This document shows positions 55,110 through 64,000 of a DNA stretch of 64,000 nt, one piece after another (the first letter of the stretch is position 1; every line of letters starts with the position of its first letter). The position numbers and the translations under genes were made by a program. The notes under the pieces are model-generated. The model made no database searches. It saw only the letters and a list, made by a program, of their open reading frames with translations, and was not told the DNA's origin. The stretch is from Saprospirales bacterium (GTDB taxonomy: Bacteria > Bacteroidota > Bacteroidia > Chitinophagales > Saprospiraceae): the NCBI GenBank assembly GCA_016719895.1, contig JADJYG010000011.1, forward strand, positions 117,524 through 181,523, read 5' to 3'.

Positions 55110-55819
55110 TCAGCGGTGCGGCCCCCGCATGCGGGCGCCCGGCCCGCCCCAGGGGCGCACTTCGCCGGCTTTAAATTGATTTTCGCCTGCTGTTTCACCA
55201 ACCAGTTTATTTTTCGCCGGCCTCCAACCGCAATGCCGGCGCAATGAACGCGCCTGAAACGTCGATGGCCCAGGTTTTCCTTGAAATCCCGCAAGGCCAA
55301 CGTCGAATCGCCCCCAGCAGTGATGACGCGGACAGGTACCCCTGCCGCGGGCATCGACCAGATTTTAACCTTTTTTCCTGCATACTTTCATATAAACCGA
55401 CCCGGACGCCAAAAGCCTGTTCGAGTTCCCGCCCGCCCCCGGCCAGAAAGAACAGGGTACCCAGCAAAATGCTCAGCGCCGCGCAGTAGGCCGCCAAACG
55501 TCCGGTTTCCACTTTGTACCCTTTCCGGGAGTGTTTGAAACTGGTCATCGCCACAACCAGAAAAAGAATCAGGAAACGATCCAGAAAAGGGCAGCAGGCC
55601 GAGAAAAAACTCCAGGCGGGAATGCGACAGGTGGCTGACGAGGTCGAATTCCGTTTGTTGAATACAAAAAAGGATCACCGAAAAAGCAACGGCGCCCAAC
55701 AGCATGGCTACGGCGAATCCGGTCCAAAGCAGGGCGTTTTTCAGGATAAAATAACCTTTCGGAACCGGCTTGATGTCGCGCTCCCGGATCGTTTGCAGCA
55801 ATTTTTCCGATGGTTTCAT
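55110..55819 (-). pseudogene. Membrane protein encoded after a sigma factor, frameshifted
   Basis: Read through two or three single-base shifts, the product is about 235 residues: a leader (MKPSEKLLQTIRERDIKPVP), TM1 (ALLWTGFAVAMLLGAVAF), a short loop, TM2 (LPFFWIVSLILFLVVAM), TM3 (YCAALSILLGTLFFLAG), then an extracytoplasmic beta domain with conserved ends (EKIKLVGETAGENQFKAGE, then VRPWGG). This pattern is familiar as the membrane partner gene downstream of an ECF-type sigma factor in Bacteroidota, and it may act as its anti-sigma or sensor. The breaks lie near 55590, 55375 and 55285. Start is 17 bases after the sigma-factor stop. Confidence 0.65.
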
Positions 55820-55835
55820 AATATTCAGGTTAAAT

Positions 55836-56416
55836 TCAGAAAGGGTGTTCCGCGTGTTTCCGGAAGATTTTTTTGGCCCGGTTGATTCGAATGGCCACCG
55901 TGCCTTCCGGTATTTTCAAAATATCTGAAATCTCTTCGTAACTCATGTTTTCCAGGAATTTCAGGATCAGCACTTCTTTGTATTGTTCCGGCAATTGGGC
56001 CAAAATACGGTGTGTCAGTTTGTCCCGGTACTCCAGTTCTTCGGCTGCCTCCGGCAAGGTATCATCCGGCATCTCGGCATAGCGGGTATCGTCCCAGGGT
56101 ATATTTTGGTTTTTACCGAAGGATTTTTTTTGCCGTAAAAAAGAAATCGCCTCGTTGTGTACGATCCGGTAGATCCAACTCGACAATTTCAGGCTTTGGT
56201 CCACGGCGTTCAGGTTTTTCCAGATTTTGATAAAAGCATCCTGCAGGATATCCGGCGGCTTCTTCGTCGGTAGCAAACGCCACCCGCTTGATATAACGCA
56301 TCAGCTTTTCTTCATACCGCTCATACAGACAGGAGAAAATAATCCACCACTTCCAGCGACTTCCGGATGATTTCCAGATCACTTAATCCGTCGCATATAA
56401 ATTTTGGGGTGAGCAT
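55836..56416 (-). pseudogene. ECF-type RNA polymerase sigma factor, two frameshifts
   Basis: From the ATG at 56416 the protein reads MLTPKFICDGLSDLEIIRKS ... ; near 56330 one extra T shifts the frame before CLYERYEEKLMRYIKRVAF, and an extra G near 56252 shifts it again before DILQDAFIKIWKNLNAVD. The rest is continuous: region 2 (WIYRIVHNEAISFLRQKK) and region 4 (LPEQYKEVLILKFLENMSYE, EISDILKIPEGTVAIRINRA). With those two bases removed it is a normal sigma-70 family factor of about 192 residues. It is cotranscribed with the membrane protein at 55110-55819. Real inactivation is possible, but the whole right part of the window is rich in such single-base breaks. Confidence 0.8.
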
Positions 56417-56567
56417 GAGATCTGGATTTTCGGAAGTACTGAAATCTGCTTTAGTGTGCTTTAACCACTGAGTACAAAGTACACATTAGCACTAAAAAAA
56501 AAAACTAATATTTCTCTTGAACTCTGTGGTTCAAAAACACTAAAGTAGTCAATAGATTCGCCAGGAA

Positions 56568-57560
56568 TTAATTCCCGCCGCCATTATTCCCTTTCGGGCC
56601 GTTACCATTGCCACCGTTGTTTCCATTACCGGGGCCGTTATTTCCTTTCGGACCATTTCCATTGCCGTTATTTCCTTTCGGGCCGTTGCCGGGGCAACCT
56701 TTATTCCCATTAGGGCCGGTGCCGATACAGTTGTTATTTCCGTTCGGGCCATTACCCAGGCAGCCTTTTTGGCCATTAGGGCCGGTGCAATTTGGATTGG
56801 CTTTGCAGTTCGGGTTATTGGCATTCAGGCAGGTTCCGCAGATAGATCCGCCTTTTTCCTGCGGAGAACTGGTAATTTCATCAAACAACTGCTGGCTGAT
56901 AAACGCCGGGATATAGGTCATATTTACCGCTTCGAGGTTGTTGACAAAAGCCCGCAGGTGATTGCGCGATCCGCGTGTCAGTTCGCCGAAAATAGCGCGT
57001 ACGTCGGCGTTATCCATGTCGGGCATCGCTTTTAACAGGTCGGCAATATCTACGTCTTCGATTTTTGCGCCTACGGCAAATGCCGCGGCTTTGTTTTGTT
57101 TGCCTTCGGCAATCAGGTCGTTATACAACTTTTGTAAGGTGGTATTTTGAAAAACACCGACTGCATTGTTCCCGGCGGGGTCCGTCAGTTTGTATTTGTT
57201 CAACAAACAAAGTATGGCCTCGGTGTGGCGTTGTTCGGCGCCGGCAATGTTGGAAAATACCTGAGCGCCCCATTGGTCAGACAGCACGGTGTAAACATCG
57301 TGCGCCAGTTTTTCTTCCTCGCGCATGTAGAGCAGCGCATCCTGCTCCGCTTTCGACAGGTTTTCTACCGGGTATTCGTTGGTCAGGCACAGGCAAATAT
57401 CTTTGGCCTGGTTGGGTGCGCCACCACGATCAGTAACCATACCGGCCACGGCATCCATCTCGGCCATTTCACTGGCGCCGGACTCGCAGCGGGGGTATAG
57501 CACAATAATACCCGTCAAAAGGGCGAGACTCCCGATCAGATTCACGATTTGCTTTTTCAT
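56568..57560 (-). CDS. DUF2202 ferritin-like protein with Gly/Asn-rich C-terminal repeats
   Basis: 330 residues: a signal or lipoprotein-like N-terminus (IGSLALLTGIIVLYPRC), then a DUF2202 domain (~70-215) with LLYMREEEKLAHDVYTVLSD and IAGAEQRHTEAILCLLNKY, whose E-x-x-H pairs suit a ferritin-like four-helix bundle that could bind two metals. A Cys-rich link follows (SICGTCLNANNPNCKANPNC), then low-complexity repeats of the type GNGPNGNNNC and NGPKGNNG (~residues 250-330). The function is not known; the fold suggests metal or redox chemistry outside the cytoplasm. It is intact, unlike its neighbours. No promoter box was identified. Confidence 0.87.
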   Translation of the reverse strand: MKKQIVNLIGSLALLTGIIVLYPRCESGASEMAEMDAVAGMVTDRGGAPNQAKDICLCLTNEYPVENLSKAEQDALLYMREEEKLAHDVYTVLSDQWGAQVFSNIAGAEQRHTEAILCLLNKYKLTDPAGNNAVGVFQNTTLQKLYNDLIAEGKQNKAAAFAVGAKIEDVDIADLLKAMPDMDNADVRAIFGELTRGSRNHLRAFVNNLEAVNMTYIPAFISQQLFDEITSSPQEKGGSICGTCLNANNPNCKANPNCTGPNGQKGCLGNGPNGNNNCIGTGPNGNKGCPGNGPKGNNGNGNGPKGNNGPGNGNNGGNGNGPKGNNGGGN

Positions 57561-57803
57561 GACTGCATTTTTTATAGTGAGTAAATGTTGTTGTTAAACT
57601 TCACCTACTACTACGGGGACCCTGAATTTTCTTTCCTTTTTTGAAATAATTTTAAAAAAATTCCAGGTACTTCGGGCCTGATTTTTGTTACAAGACAAAA
57701 TACGATTTGACAAATAGCAGCCTTCCGGCAAATACGGCAGCCGGAAATTATTCGTTTACCCCACAACGCATATCCAATCACCGTTTTTTAATCCTCCCTG
57801 GAC

Positions 57804-57935
57804 ATGGAGACGTACCTAATCATTTTCCTGACCCTGCTGGCCAGCGCCGCTTGCGGCTTATCAAACAGTCATGCTGAAATCGGCGCAGAGGATGAGCCGG
57901 AATTTGTCCGGCAGACAAAAAGCAAGGGGCAATAA
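57804..57935 (+). CDS. Small predicted lipoprotein
   Basis: 43 residues: METYLIIFLTLLASAACGLS, with a hydrophobic stretch and a Cys that suits lipoprotein processing, followed by an acidic tail (EIGAEDEPEFVRQ). It is short and has no known family. It ends just before the convergent fucosidase gene. Confidence 0.45.
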   Translation: METYLIIFLTLLASAACGLSNSHAEIGAEDEPEFVRQTKSKGQ

Positions 57936-57949
57936 CAAAAGTTGCGCTT

Positions 57950-59320
57950 TTAATCCTGCTTCACCGGCTCAGGTTTCACCTGAAACACCTGCACCTCGCT
58001 TAACCGGGGGGTCAGTTTCGTATCCGAAATGGTAATCCGGATTTTTTTGGCTTTCACTTCCGGGAAGCGGAGGATTTTTTTATGCCCGATAGTTGTGGAT
58101 CGGGCGATCTCTTTCCACGCGCCGTCCTGCCAGATATCCACCCGGAAAGCCCGAACGCGTTGCCCTGTGGTGATGTATTCCTGCAAAACGAGGGTATTGA
58201 ACCGATGTTTGCAGCGCAAATTCAGCACAAATGAACCGGTTTCCGACCAGGAATACGCGTCGTTGTCCACCAAACGGCGGAATTGGCGTATCGGGACATA
58301 CCAACCGCCGCGAAACTCGGGTTTCCTTTTTTACCCTTTGCCAGGTTCTTCCCGAACGCGGTTCGCACCTTTTCGCCAAAGGCGACCAGAGCCGCCGAAT
58401 CCTGTTCATGGATCAGCCCACGCCGGTCCGGCGGCACATTCAGGATCAGGTTGGCGCCGCGCCCCACGGATTTCAGGTAAATGTCAAAAAGTTGCTCCGG
58501 CGTTTTCACCCGCGTGTCTTCCTCCGGGTGGTAAAACCAGCCCGGGCGAATACTTACGTCGCATTCGGCGGGAATCCAATGTGCGCCGTTTTCATTGCCG
58601 CGTTGCAGGGTATCGGCCGGCGGCCCGGTAGCGCCCCTGCCGTAGCCGGCGGTATCGAGCGTACACCAGTTGGTTTCATTCACGGTGCCCTGTTCATTGC
58701 CCGCCCAGCGGCAACCAGGACCGATGTCGCTGAACACCACGGCGTTGGGCTGGTATTGGGCTACGAGTTTTTCAAAACGGTGGAAGTCGTACACCTGCTT
58801 TTTCCCGTTGGGGCCCTCGCCGTTGGCGCCATCCCACCACACTTCGAAGAGCTCGCCGTAGCCGGTAAGCAGTTCGGTAAGGGTATTAGCGTATACGTCG
58901 TTGTATTCGGGTGTGCCGTATTGGGGGTGGTTTCTATCCCAGGGGAGACAGATAAACGCCGAATTTGAGGCCGTGACGCCGGCAAGCGTCGGAAAGTTCG
59001 CGCAGCACATCGCCTTTTCCATTTTTCCAGGGACTTTCGCGCACGGTGTGCGTCGAGTATTTGGAAGGCCAGAGGCAGAAACCGTCGTGGTGTTTGGCGG
59101 TGATGACTACGCCCCGGGCGCCGGCTTGTTTCGCGATCCGGCACCATTGGTCGCAGTCGAGCGCAGTGGGGTTGAACAACTCCTCGGTTTCGGTGCCGTG
59201 GCCCCATTCCGAGGTTGGTGAACGTGTTGGGGCCGAAATGGAAAAGAGGTAAAACTCCGTGTCGTGCCAGGCCAGTTGGGCCGCGGAGGGTAGGCCCAGA
59301 ACAGGGGCGAGGATTGCCAA
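57950..59320 (-). pseudogene. Alpha-L-fucosidase (GH29), frameshifted
   Basis: Joined across breaks, the product is a GH29-type enzyme that removes terminal L-fucose from glycans. Conserved parts are WGHGTETEELFNPTALDCDQ, GVVITAKHHDGFCLWPSKYS, the nucleophile-region ELFEVWWDGANGEG, and VGRGANLILNVPPDRRGLIH; a C-terminal F5/8-type or discoidin-like module follows (WSETGSFVLNLRCKHRFNTL ... RITISDTKLTPRLSEVQVF). Breaks occur near 59240, 58940 and 58290. The upstream end is poorly defined: 59320 is a TTG and a real start with a signal peptide may lie further up, behind another break. Confidence 0.8.
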
Positions 59321-59442
59321 ATCAGAAGGAGCTATGGCACAGATTTTATAGTTTATCTTTTCATTTAATGATGTTTTAAAAATCGCTTTAAAGTTGCGTA
59401 TTTTAATTGTCCCTACCTTACCTACGACTTTAAAAATTTAAA

Positions 59443-60478
59443 ATGACGAACAACACGATCTTGGTTACCGGCGGCGCGGGATTTATCGGCAGCCACACCG
59501 TAGTTGCCCTGGCGGAGGCCGGTTTCCGGCCGGTTATTATCGATGATTTTTCCAATTCACAACAAAACGTGCTGGAAGGGTTAAAACAGATTTTGGGATA
59601 CGAAGTACCCTGTGTGGTACACGACTGCAACGACCGTGAAACGTTACTCGATTTGTTTCAACAGGAAAACGTGCGCGGCGTGATTCATTTTGCGGCGTTT
59701 AAAGCCGTGGGGGAATCCATGGAAGAGCCGCTTCGGTACTACCGCAACAACCTGGGTTCGCTCATCACGTTAATGGACGTGATGTTGGAAACGGGCGTTT
59801 CCAACCTTATTTTCTCCTCTTCCTGCACCGTTTATGGCGAACCGGAGGTGCTTCCGGTAACCGAATTGACCCCGATACAACCCGCCGCTTCGGTGTATGG
59901 CAATACCAAACAAATCGGAGAAGAAATCCTGCGCGATGTAGCCGCGGCCGGCAAACAAAGCGCTGAAAATGATTGCTTTGCGGTATTTCAATCCCATCGG
60001 CGCGCATCCGAGCGCGCAGATCGGCGAGTTACCGCTGGGCATACCCAGCAACCTCGTACCTTACCTCCTGCAAACAGCCTCGGGTCTCCGGCAACAACTC
60101 ACGGTTTTCGGCGACGATTACCCTACCCCCGACGGGACTTGCATCCGCGATTATATCCATGTCATGGACCTGGCCGAGGCGCACGTTTCCGCCTTGCGGG
60201 CGCTTGGGCAAATGACCGGCGCCGGCAGCCATTACGATGTATTCAACATCGGCGCCGGACAAGGCAACAGCGTCCTGGAACTCATCCGGACTTTCGAAAG
60301 CGTGAGTGGCCAAGCCCTGAATTACCGCATCGGCCCGCGCCGCGCGGGGGATGTCACCGCCGTTTATGCCGATGCTACTAAAGCGCGGGAACAATTGGGT
60401 TGGACGGCTAAACGCAGTCTGCGCGAGGCGCTGGAGGATTCGTGGAAGACGGGGGGCAAAGGTGGGAACAAAGTTTAA
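59443..60478 (+). pseudogene. galE: UDP-glucose 4-epimerase, one frameshift
   Basis: GalE interconverts UDP-glucose and UDP-galactose with bound NAD. The N-terminal part has the NAD motif ILVTGGAGFIGSHTVVALAE, the catalytic Ser/Thr in IFSSSCTVYGEPE and the Tyr-x-x-x-Lys pair YGNTKQIGEEIL. The frame breaks at AAAA (59966-59969), and continues in another frame as MIALRYFNPIGAHPSAQIGE, VFGDDYPTPDGTCIRDYIHV and so on to the stop at 60476-60478. One added base restores a normal 345-residue enzyme, so a consensus error is likely. glpD begins 58 bases later. Confidence 0.85.
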
Positions 60479-60536
60479 CGGTCGGCCCCCAAAAAAAACC
60501 GCCCCCCCCCCATCTGAACAATTGCAGCCCGGAAGG

Positions 60537-62193
60537 ATGGATAATAACCAAGCTGGATCGCAAAAACGCACCGCCAGGAAACCTTCGACCTCTGCATCAT
60601 CGGCGGCGGCGCTTCCGGCGCCGGCTGCGCTCGATGCCGCCCTGCGCGGGTTAAAAGTGGTTTTGGTGGAAAAAACCGACTTCGCCGCCGAAACGTCTTC
60701 CAAAAGCACCAAACTGATCCACGGCGGCGTGCGCTACCTGGAACAGGCTTTTAAAAAATTCGATTTCGCCCAACTTCGGCAGGTACGCCACGGCCTCGAA
60801 GAACGGCACACCGTGCTCACCAACGCCCCCCACCTCGCCCGCCCGCTCGCGCTCGTGACGCCGGTATTCAGTTGGTGGGAAGGGCTATACTTCCGGATCG
60901 GCTTATGGCTTTACGACCGGTTTGCCGTCAGCGCCGACGTGCTGCCCGGCAGCCGCTCAGGCCCAGTCGAGCGGAAACCCTTGCACCTGCTGCCCGGCCT
61001 CACAGACCGCCTGCACAGCGCAGTGCTCTACTACGACGGCCAACTCGACGATGCCCGCTATTGCCTGGCACTCGTGCAAAGCGCCGCCGAAGCCGGCGCT
61101 GTGGTGGCCAACCATTTGGAATGCTGGATTTTGAGAAAAACAATGGGGGCCGGATTACCGGCGCGCGCGTGCAAGATGTGTTGGGCGACGGCGCCCGGCC
61201 AGCGTTTCCGGTTCGCGCCCGCTGCTTTCTGAACTGCACGGGCCCCCAGGCTGATCGTATTCGCCGGCTGGCAAACCCTGGCCTTTCCCCGCGCATCCGG
61301 CCTTCAAAGGCGTACACGTCATGTTGCCCCTCGCGGTGCTGGGCAGCCCCGGACCACGGCCTTGCTGTTTTTTAAACGCCCGATGGCCGCGCGTGGTGTT
61401 CGCCATTCCGTTTCAAGGCCGGCTGCTTTTGGGAACTACCGATCAGGGTATCCCGCCGGACCTTGAACCGGTATTGGAAACCCCGGGTTGGTTTTTGCTC
61501 AAACCCTCCAGCCTTATGTACGCCAGCCGGTCACAGCGGGTGCATTTGACGGCAGGATTTGGCGGCCTGCGCCCCCTGTTGGCCAGTCCGGCAAAACCGA
61601 CCAAAGGCACAGTGCGCGATCCACAGGTGGAATATGAACCCCACAGCGGGCTGTTCAAGCTGCTCGGCAGCCAGAAGTGGACGACCTATCGCCTGATGGC
61701 CCGCGACGCCGTGGATACCGTGTGCCGGCGCACAGGCGCAGACCGCCCCTGCGGCACCGCAACGCACCGGCTGGCCAGTGCGGCAAACAACTCTTTCCGG
61801 GATAGAACAAGACCTTCCGGACGCGATGGGCGCTGCCGGAGGACGTCGCCGCCACCGGGCTGCAAACTACGGCAACCGGGCTACGCAAGTGGCTCAACTG
61901 GCTCGCGACAACCCGGACACGGCCGGACGATTATTGCCCGCTTATCCGTATTTACGGGCCGAAGTCGTATATGCCATACGGTTGGAAATGGCCTGTACCC
62001 TGCGGGATGTACTGGCCCGCCGCATCCGTATGGAGATTACGGATTGGGCATACCCTGGCAGCGGCGCCCGCAGCAACCCGGCTGATGGCCGGAATTGAAC
62101 TTTGGACGCCGGAAATAAGAAACCCGCGAAACCAGGCAGTACGTTCACCTGATTAAATCGTTCAGCAAGCGGCGGATTTCCTCTGCAGGATGA
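60537..62193 (+). pseudogene. glpD: Aerobic glycerol-3-phosphate dehydrogenase, multiple frameshifts
   Basis: GlpD is a membrane-associated FAD enzyme that oxidises sn-glycerol-3-phosphate to dihydroxyacetone phosphate. The FAD motif DLCIIGGGASGAGCALDAAL can be read across a shift, followed by KTDFAAETSSKSTKLIHGGV, RYLEQAFKKFDFAQLRQVRH, and later PFQGRLLLGTTDQGIP and YPYLRAEVVYAIRLEMACTL with DVLARRIRMEI. The probable C-terminus reads RETRQYVHLIKSFSKRRISS, ending at 62191-62193. At least six frame changes are needed. A C10 run and an A8 run lie just before the start (60486-60511), another sign of consensus trouble. It pairs functionally with glpK. Confidence 0.82.
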
Positions 62194-62264
62194 TGAGACG
62201 GGATTTGTTTTGTAGGGCGATGGGACAGGTTTTCAGGATGGACGGGGATTTCAGTGCGCCTTTG

Positions 62265-62305
62265 TAAAAATCCTGTTAATCCTGTCCTTTATAAAAATCC
62301 TGTCC
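62265..62305. repeat. Short direct repeats AAAATCCTGT
   Basis: Three partly overlapping copies of (TA)AAAATCCTGTCC-like sequence lie between the glpD and sigma-factor ends. Confidence 0.45.
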
Positions 62306-62306
62306 C

Positions 62307-62905
62307 TCATACCCACTCGGCAAATTCATCGGCGAAATGCTCGAGCAGGACAACGCCGCAAGCGCTGGCGGAGCGCAGCAAAGCGGCTTTTCGCGTTGCT
62401 CATAGATCAGCCCATGATTTCGCAAATTTCTTCCAGGCTTTGTTCCTGGAGGTAAAACAGCATCAGCACCCGCGCTATCGTCGGGCAGGGCATACGAAGG
62501 GCGGGCCGCAACATGCCAGCGCGTTCGCCGCTCGCGGTAACCTCCAGACCATTGGAACGCAACGGTTGCGCACCCCCCCGGACCGGCGATCCGGGCATCG
62601 AGCGCCATTGCCAGCGGCGGGCTTTGCAGGTAATTGATGGCCGAGTGCGGGCGATCCGGTACAGCCAGGTGCTGAAGCGGCTATCGCCCCGGTAGCCGGA
62701 CAAGCGGAAGGCTTTCAGAAACGCATCCTGGGTCGCTTCCAGGGGCGTCTTCGCGGTTACCGATGTTTGAAATGCCGGGCGAAGACCATCGGTCAGCGGC
62801 GTACCAGCGCTGCGCAGGCCGACGGGGCGCCGCTGATCGCTTGTTGAATCGGAGTGCGAAACTGAGCTTCCTGGCTGAAATGGCCCGGCCGTTAGCGGTT
62901 TGCGG
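62307..62905 (-). pseudogene. Second ECF-type sigma factor, heavily frameshifted
   Basis: Parts of a sigma factor can be pieced together in three frames: region 2 (EATQDAFLKAFRLSGYRGDS, RFSTWLYRIART) and region 4 (LMLFYLQEQSLEEICEIMG, then SMSNAKSRF), ending VLLEHFADEFAEWV at 62307-62309. The N-terminal part (LIQQAISG) is readable to about 62870, and the start is not certain. This is either a decayed gene or the effect of poor consensus near the contig end. Confidence 0.6.
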
Positions 62906-63256
62906 CGATAAGGCAACCGGCAGTTGGGGCCGTTGATTGCCGGTTGGTTCAAGGGTGTGAGGACGCTAAAAGGCAGCAAGCATGGAAATTGTTTTCCTGG
63001 TTTGTTTTTGAATTTCTTAGCCGTTGGCAATGGGGGTACGATTGGGCAAGACAACCGGTTGCTTTCAGATGGTTGGGGACCAGGCGATAATTTTTTCGTT
63101 TTCACAAATGGTTAAGGGTTGTTGATTGGTTTGATTGGGCTCCCGATTCCCCACATTTTTACGATTTTTTAATAGAATGGAATGTACCCGGCCCCAGCGA
63201 GTCGAATATAAATAGCACGGCATAAAATGCCGGGTTCATAAAATACCGGGCCCTGT
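62906..63256. other. Intergenic region without a recognisable gene
   Basis: 350 bases. Open frames here give no recognisable protein. No promoter match was found. It may hold the start of the sigma-factor gene if the upstream part is frameshifted too. Confidence 0.35.
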
Positions 63257-64000
63257 TTAGTGAAACGCGTCGAACAGGTGGAACCGCTCGTAACAGGCGC
63301 GTTCCAACGTTTCCCAGTCGTCGGGATGGGCAATTTCAATCAGCGCGTGGGCGCGTTGCGGAAGGTTTGCCAAAAAGGTAGGCCACGCCGTACTCGGTCC
63401 CGACATAATGGACGTGTGCCCGGGTGGTGACCACGCGGCGCCTTGTTTGAGAAACGGTACCAGGCGCGGTACGCCTTTTGCCGTCCAGGACGTCAGCGCG
63501 ATGATCGGCTTGCCGCCTTCGCTCAGGGCTGCCCCGCGCCGGAAGTCCATCTGGCCGCCAACGCCGGAATACTGGTAGGTGCCGATGGAGGTCGGCGCAT
63601 ACCTGCCCCGTGAGGTCCACCTCGACGGCGGCGTTGATGGCGACCACCTTGGGGTTGCGGCGAATGACGCCGGGCTCACATAGTCGATATCAAGAAAGCA
63701 AATGCCGGGTTATCGTCGACGTAATCGTATAATTTTCACTCGAACCGAGGGCAAAGCCGGAAACCGTTTTGTGCCGGGTGCAGATCGTTTGTACTCTTTG
63801 TTGATCACATCGGACCAAACAGGGGGTGAGGCCGTCAGGCCGCATTTCGGTGTGTACACCCAGGTCTTTGTGGTTGGTCAGGGTGCTCAGCACGGCGTCA
63901 GGAATAGCGCCAATGCCCATTTGCAGGGTGCTGCGGGGTCGTCGATCAGCCCGGCAATGTGCTGGCCGATCAGCAGTTCTTTTCGGTAACTTTTTCGCCG
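63257..64000 (-). CDS. Acetyl-CoA hydrolase/CoA-transferase (partial, frameshifted)
   Basis: The gene enters from the right edge. In pieces it reads MGIGAIPDAVLSTLTNHKDL, then GLGVHTEM-like text with KTVSGFALGSSE, then VVAINAAVEVDLTGQV, SGVGGQMDFRRGAALSEGGK and VTTRAHVHYV, ending RACYERFHLFDAFH. These are the signature blocks of the acetyl-CoA hydrolase/4-hydroxybutyrate CoA-transferase family, which moves CoA between organic acids. At least three frame changes occur within 740 bases. The N-terminal half lies outside the window. Confidence 0.8.

Noticed and set aside
56575..56830. Possible CRISPR-like or minisatellite array
   Set aside because: The periodic DNA is coding for Gly/Asn repeats of the DUF2202 protein; units are short and uneven and there are no spacers.

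Overview
The window is chromosomal DNA from a member of the Bacteroidota. This rests on several exact matches to the Bacteroidota -7 promoter element TAnnTTTG (for example at 1142, 2025, 26494 on the minus strand and 34168), proteins with type IX secretion C-terminal sorting domains, a gingipain-like C25 peptidase, SprB-type adhesin repeats joined to an OmpA-like domain, a choice-of-anchor-B protein, and a TonB receptor with a carboxypeptidase-like N-terminal domain. The GC-rich coding sequence and large secreted proteins would suit the Saprospiria, but that placement is inference. No tRNA, 16S/23S rRNA, CRISPR array, complete insertion sequence or replication origin was found. One structural RNA, RNase P RNA, is clear.

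Layout. 1-27,000 is mostly ordinary and intact: a partial TonB receptor, prmA, a 1512-residue secreted protein of unknown function, a DUF5916-type outer-membrane protein, a carotenoid pair (crtI-crtB) followed by an ATP-grasp peptide-ligase-like gene, a histidine kinase, a choice-of-anchor-B protein, truB, a beta-lactamase-fold hydrolase, two T9SS cargo proteins (one a C25 peptidase), a very large sensor kinase, and rnpB.

27,184-40,594 is the most unusual part. A two-component signalling cluster (HK1 27854-29197, HK2 30547-34119, a receiver at 37182-37556 and a receiver-adenylate cyclase at 37553-38605) is interrupted by four toxin-antitoxin-type modules: a Fic adenylyltransferase, hipBA, an AbiE toxin with a broken antitoxin, and an antitoxin with a truncated ParE-like toxin. 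After each module lies a short orphan fragment of a histidine-kinase 3' end. One fragment is about 137 bp long and nearly identical (two differences) to the 3' end of HK2. Fragments of an AbiEi antitoxin and of an AAA ATPase C-terminus are stacked among them, and a complete AAA/DUF234-type ATPase closes the stretch. The arrangement resembles the displaced C-terminal ends seen at Rhs/CdiA loci, but the shared anchor here is the conserved HATPase end of histidine kinases.

40,800-50,455 holds a TPR-repeat gene with two homopolymer frameshifts, a convergent TPR-CHAT caspase-like protein with an inverted repeat between them, a TIGR02206-type membrane protein, a 3-methyladenine DNA glycosylase and glycerol kinase (glpK).

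50,637-64,000 holds a long SprB-repeat/OmpA gene, an ECF-type sigma factor with its downstream membrane protein, a DUF2202 protein with a Gly/Asn-rich tail, an alpha-L-fucosidase, galE, glpD, a second ECF sigma factor and a partial acetyl-CoA hydrolase/CoA-transferase. Almost every long gene here carries one or more single-base frameshifts, often at short homopolymers, and their density rises to the right. Many of these 'pseudogenes' are therefore probably sequencing or consensus errors near a contig end. glpK and glpD in one window suggest glycerol catabolism, although they are about 10 kb apart and on opposite strands.
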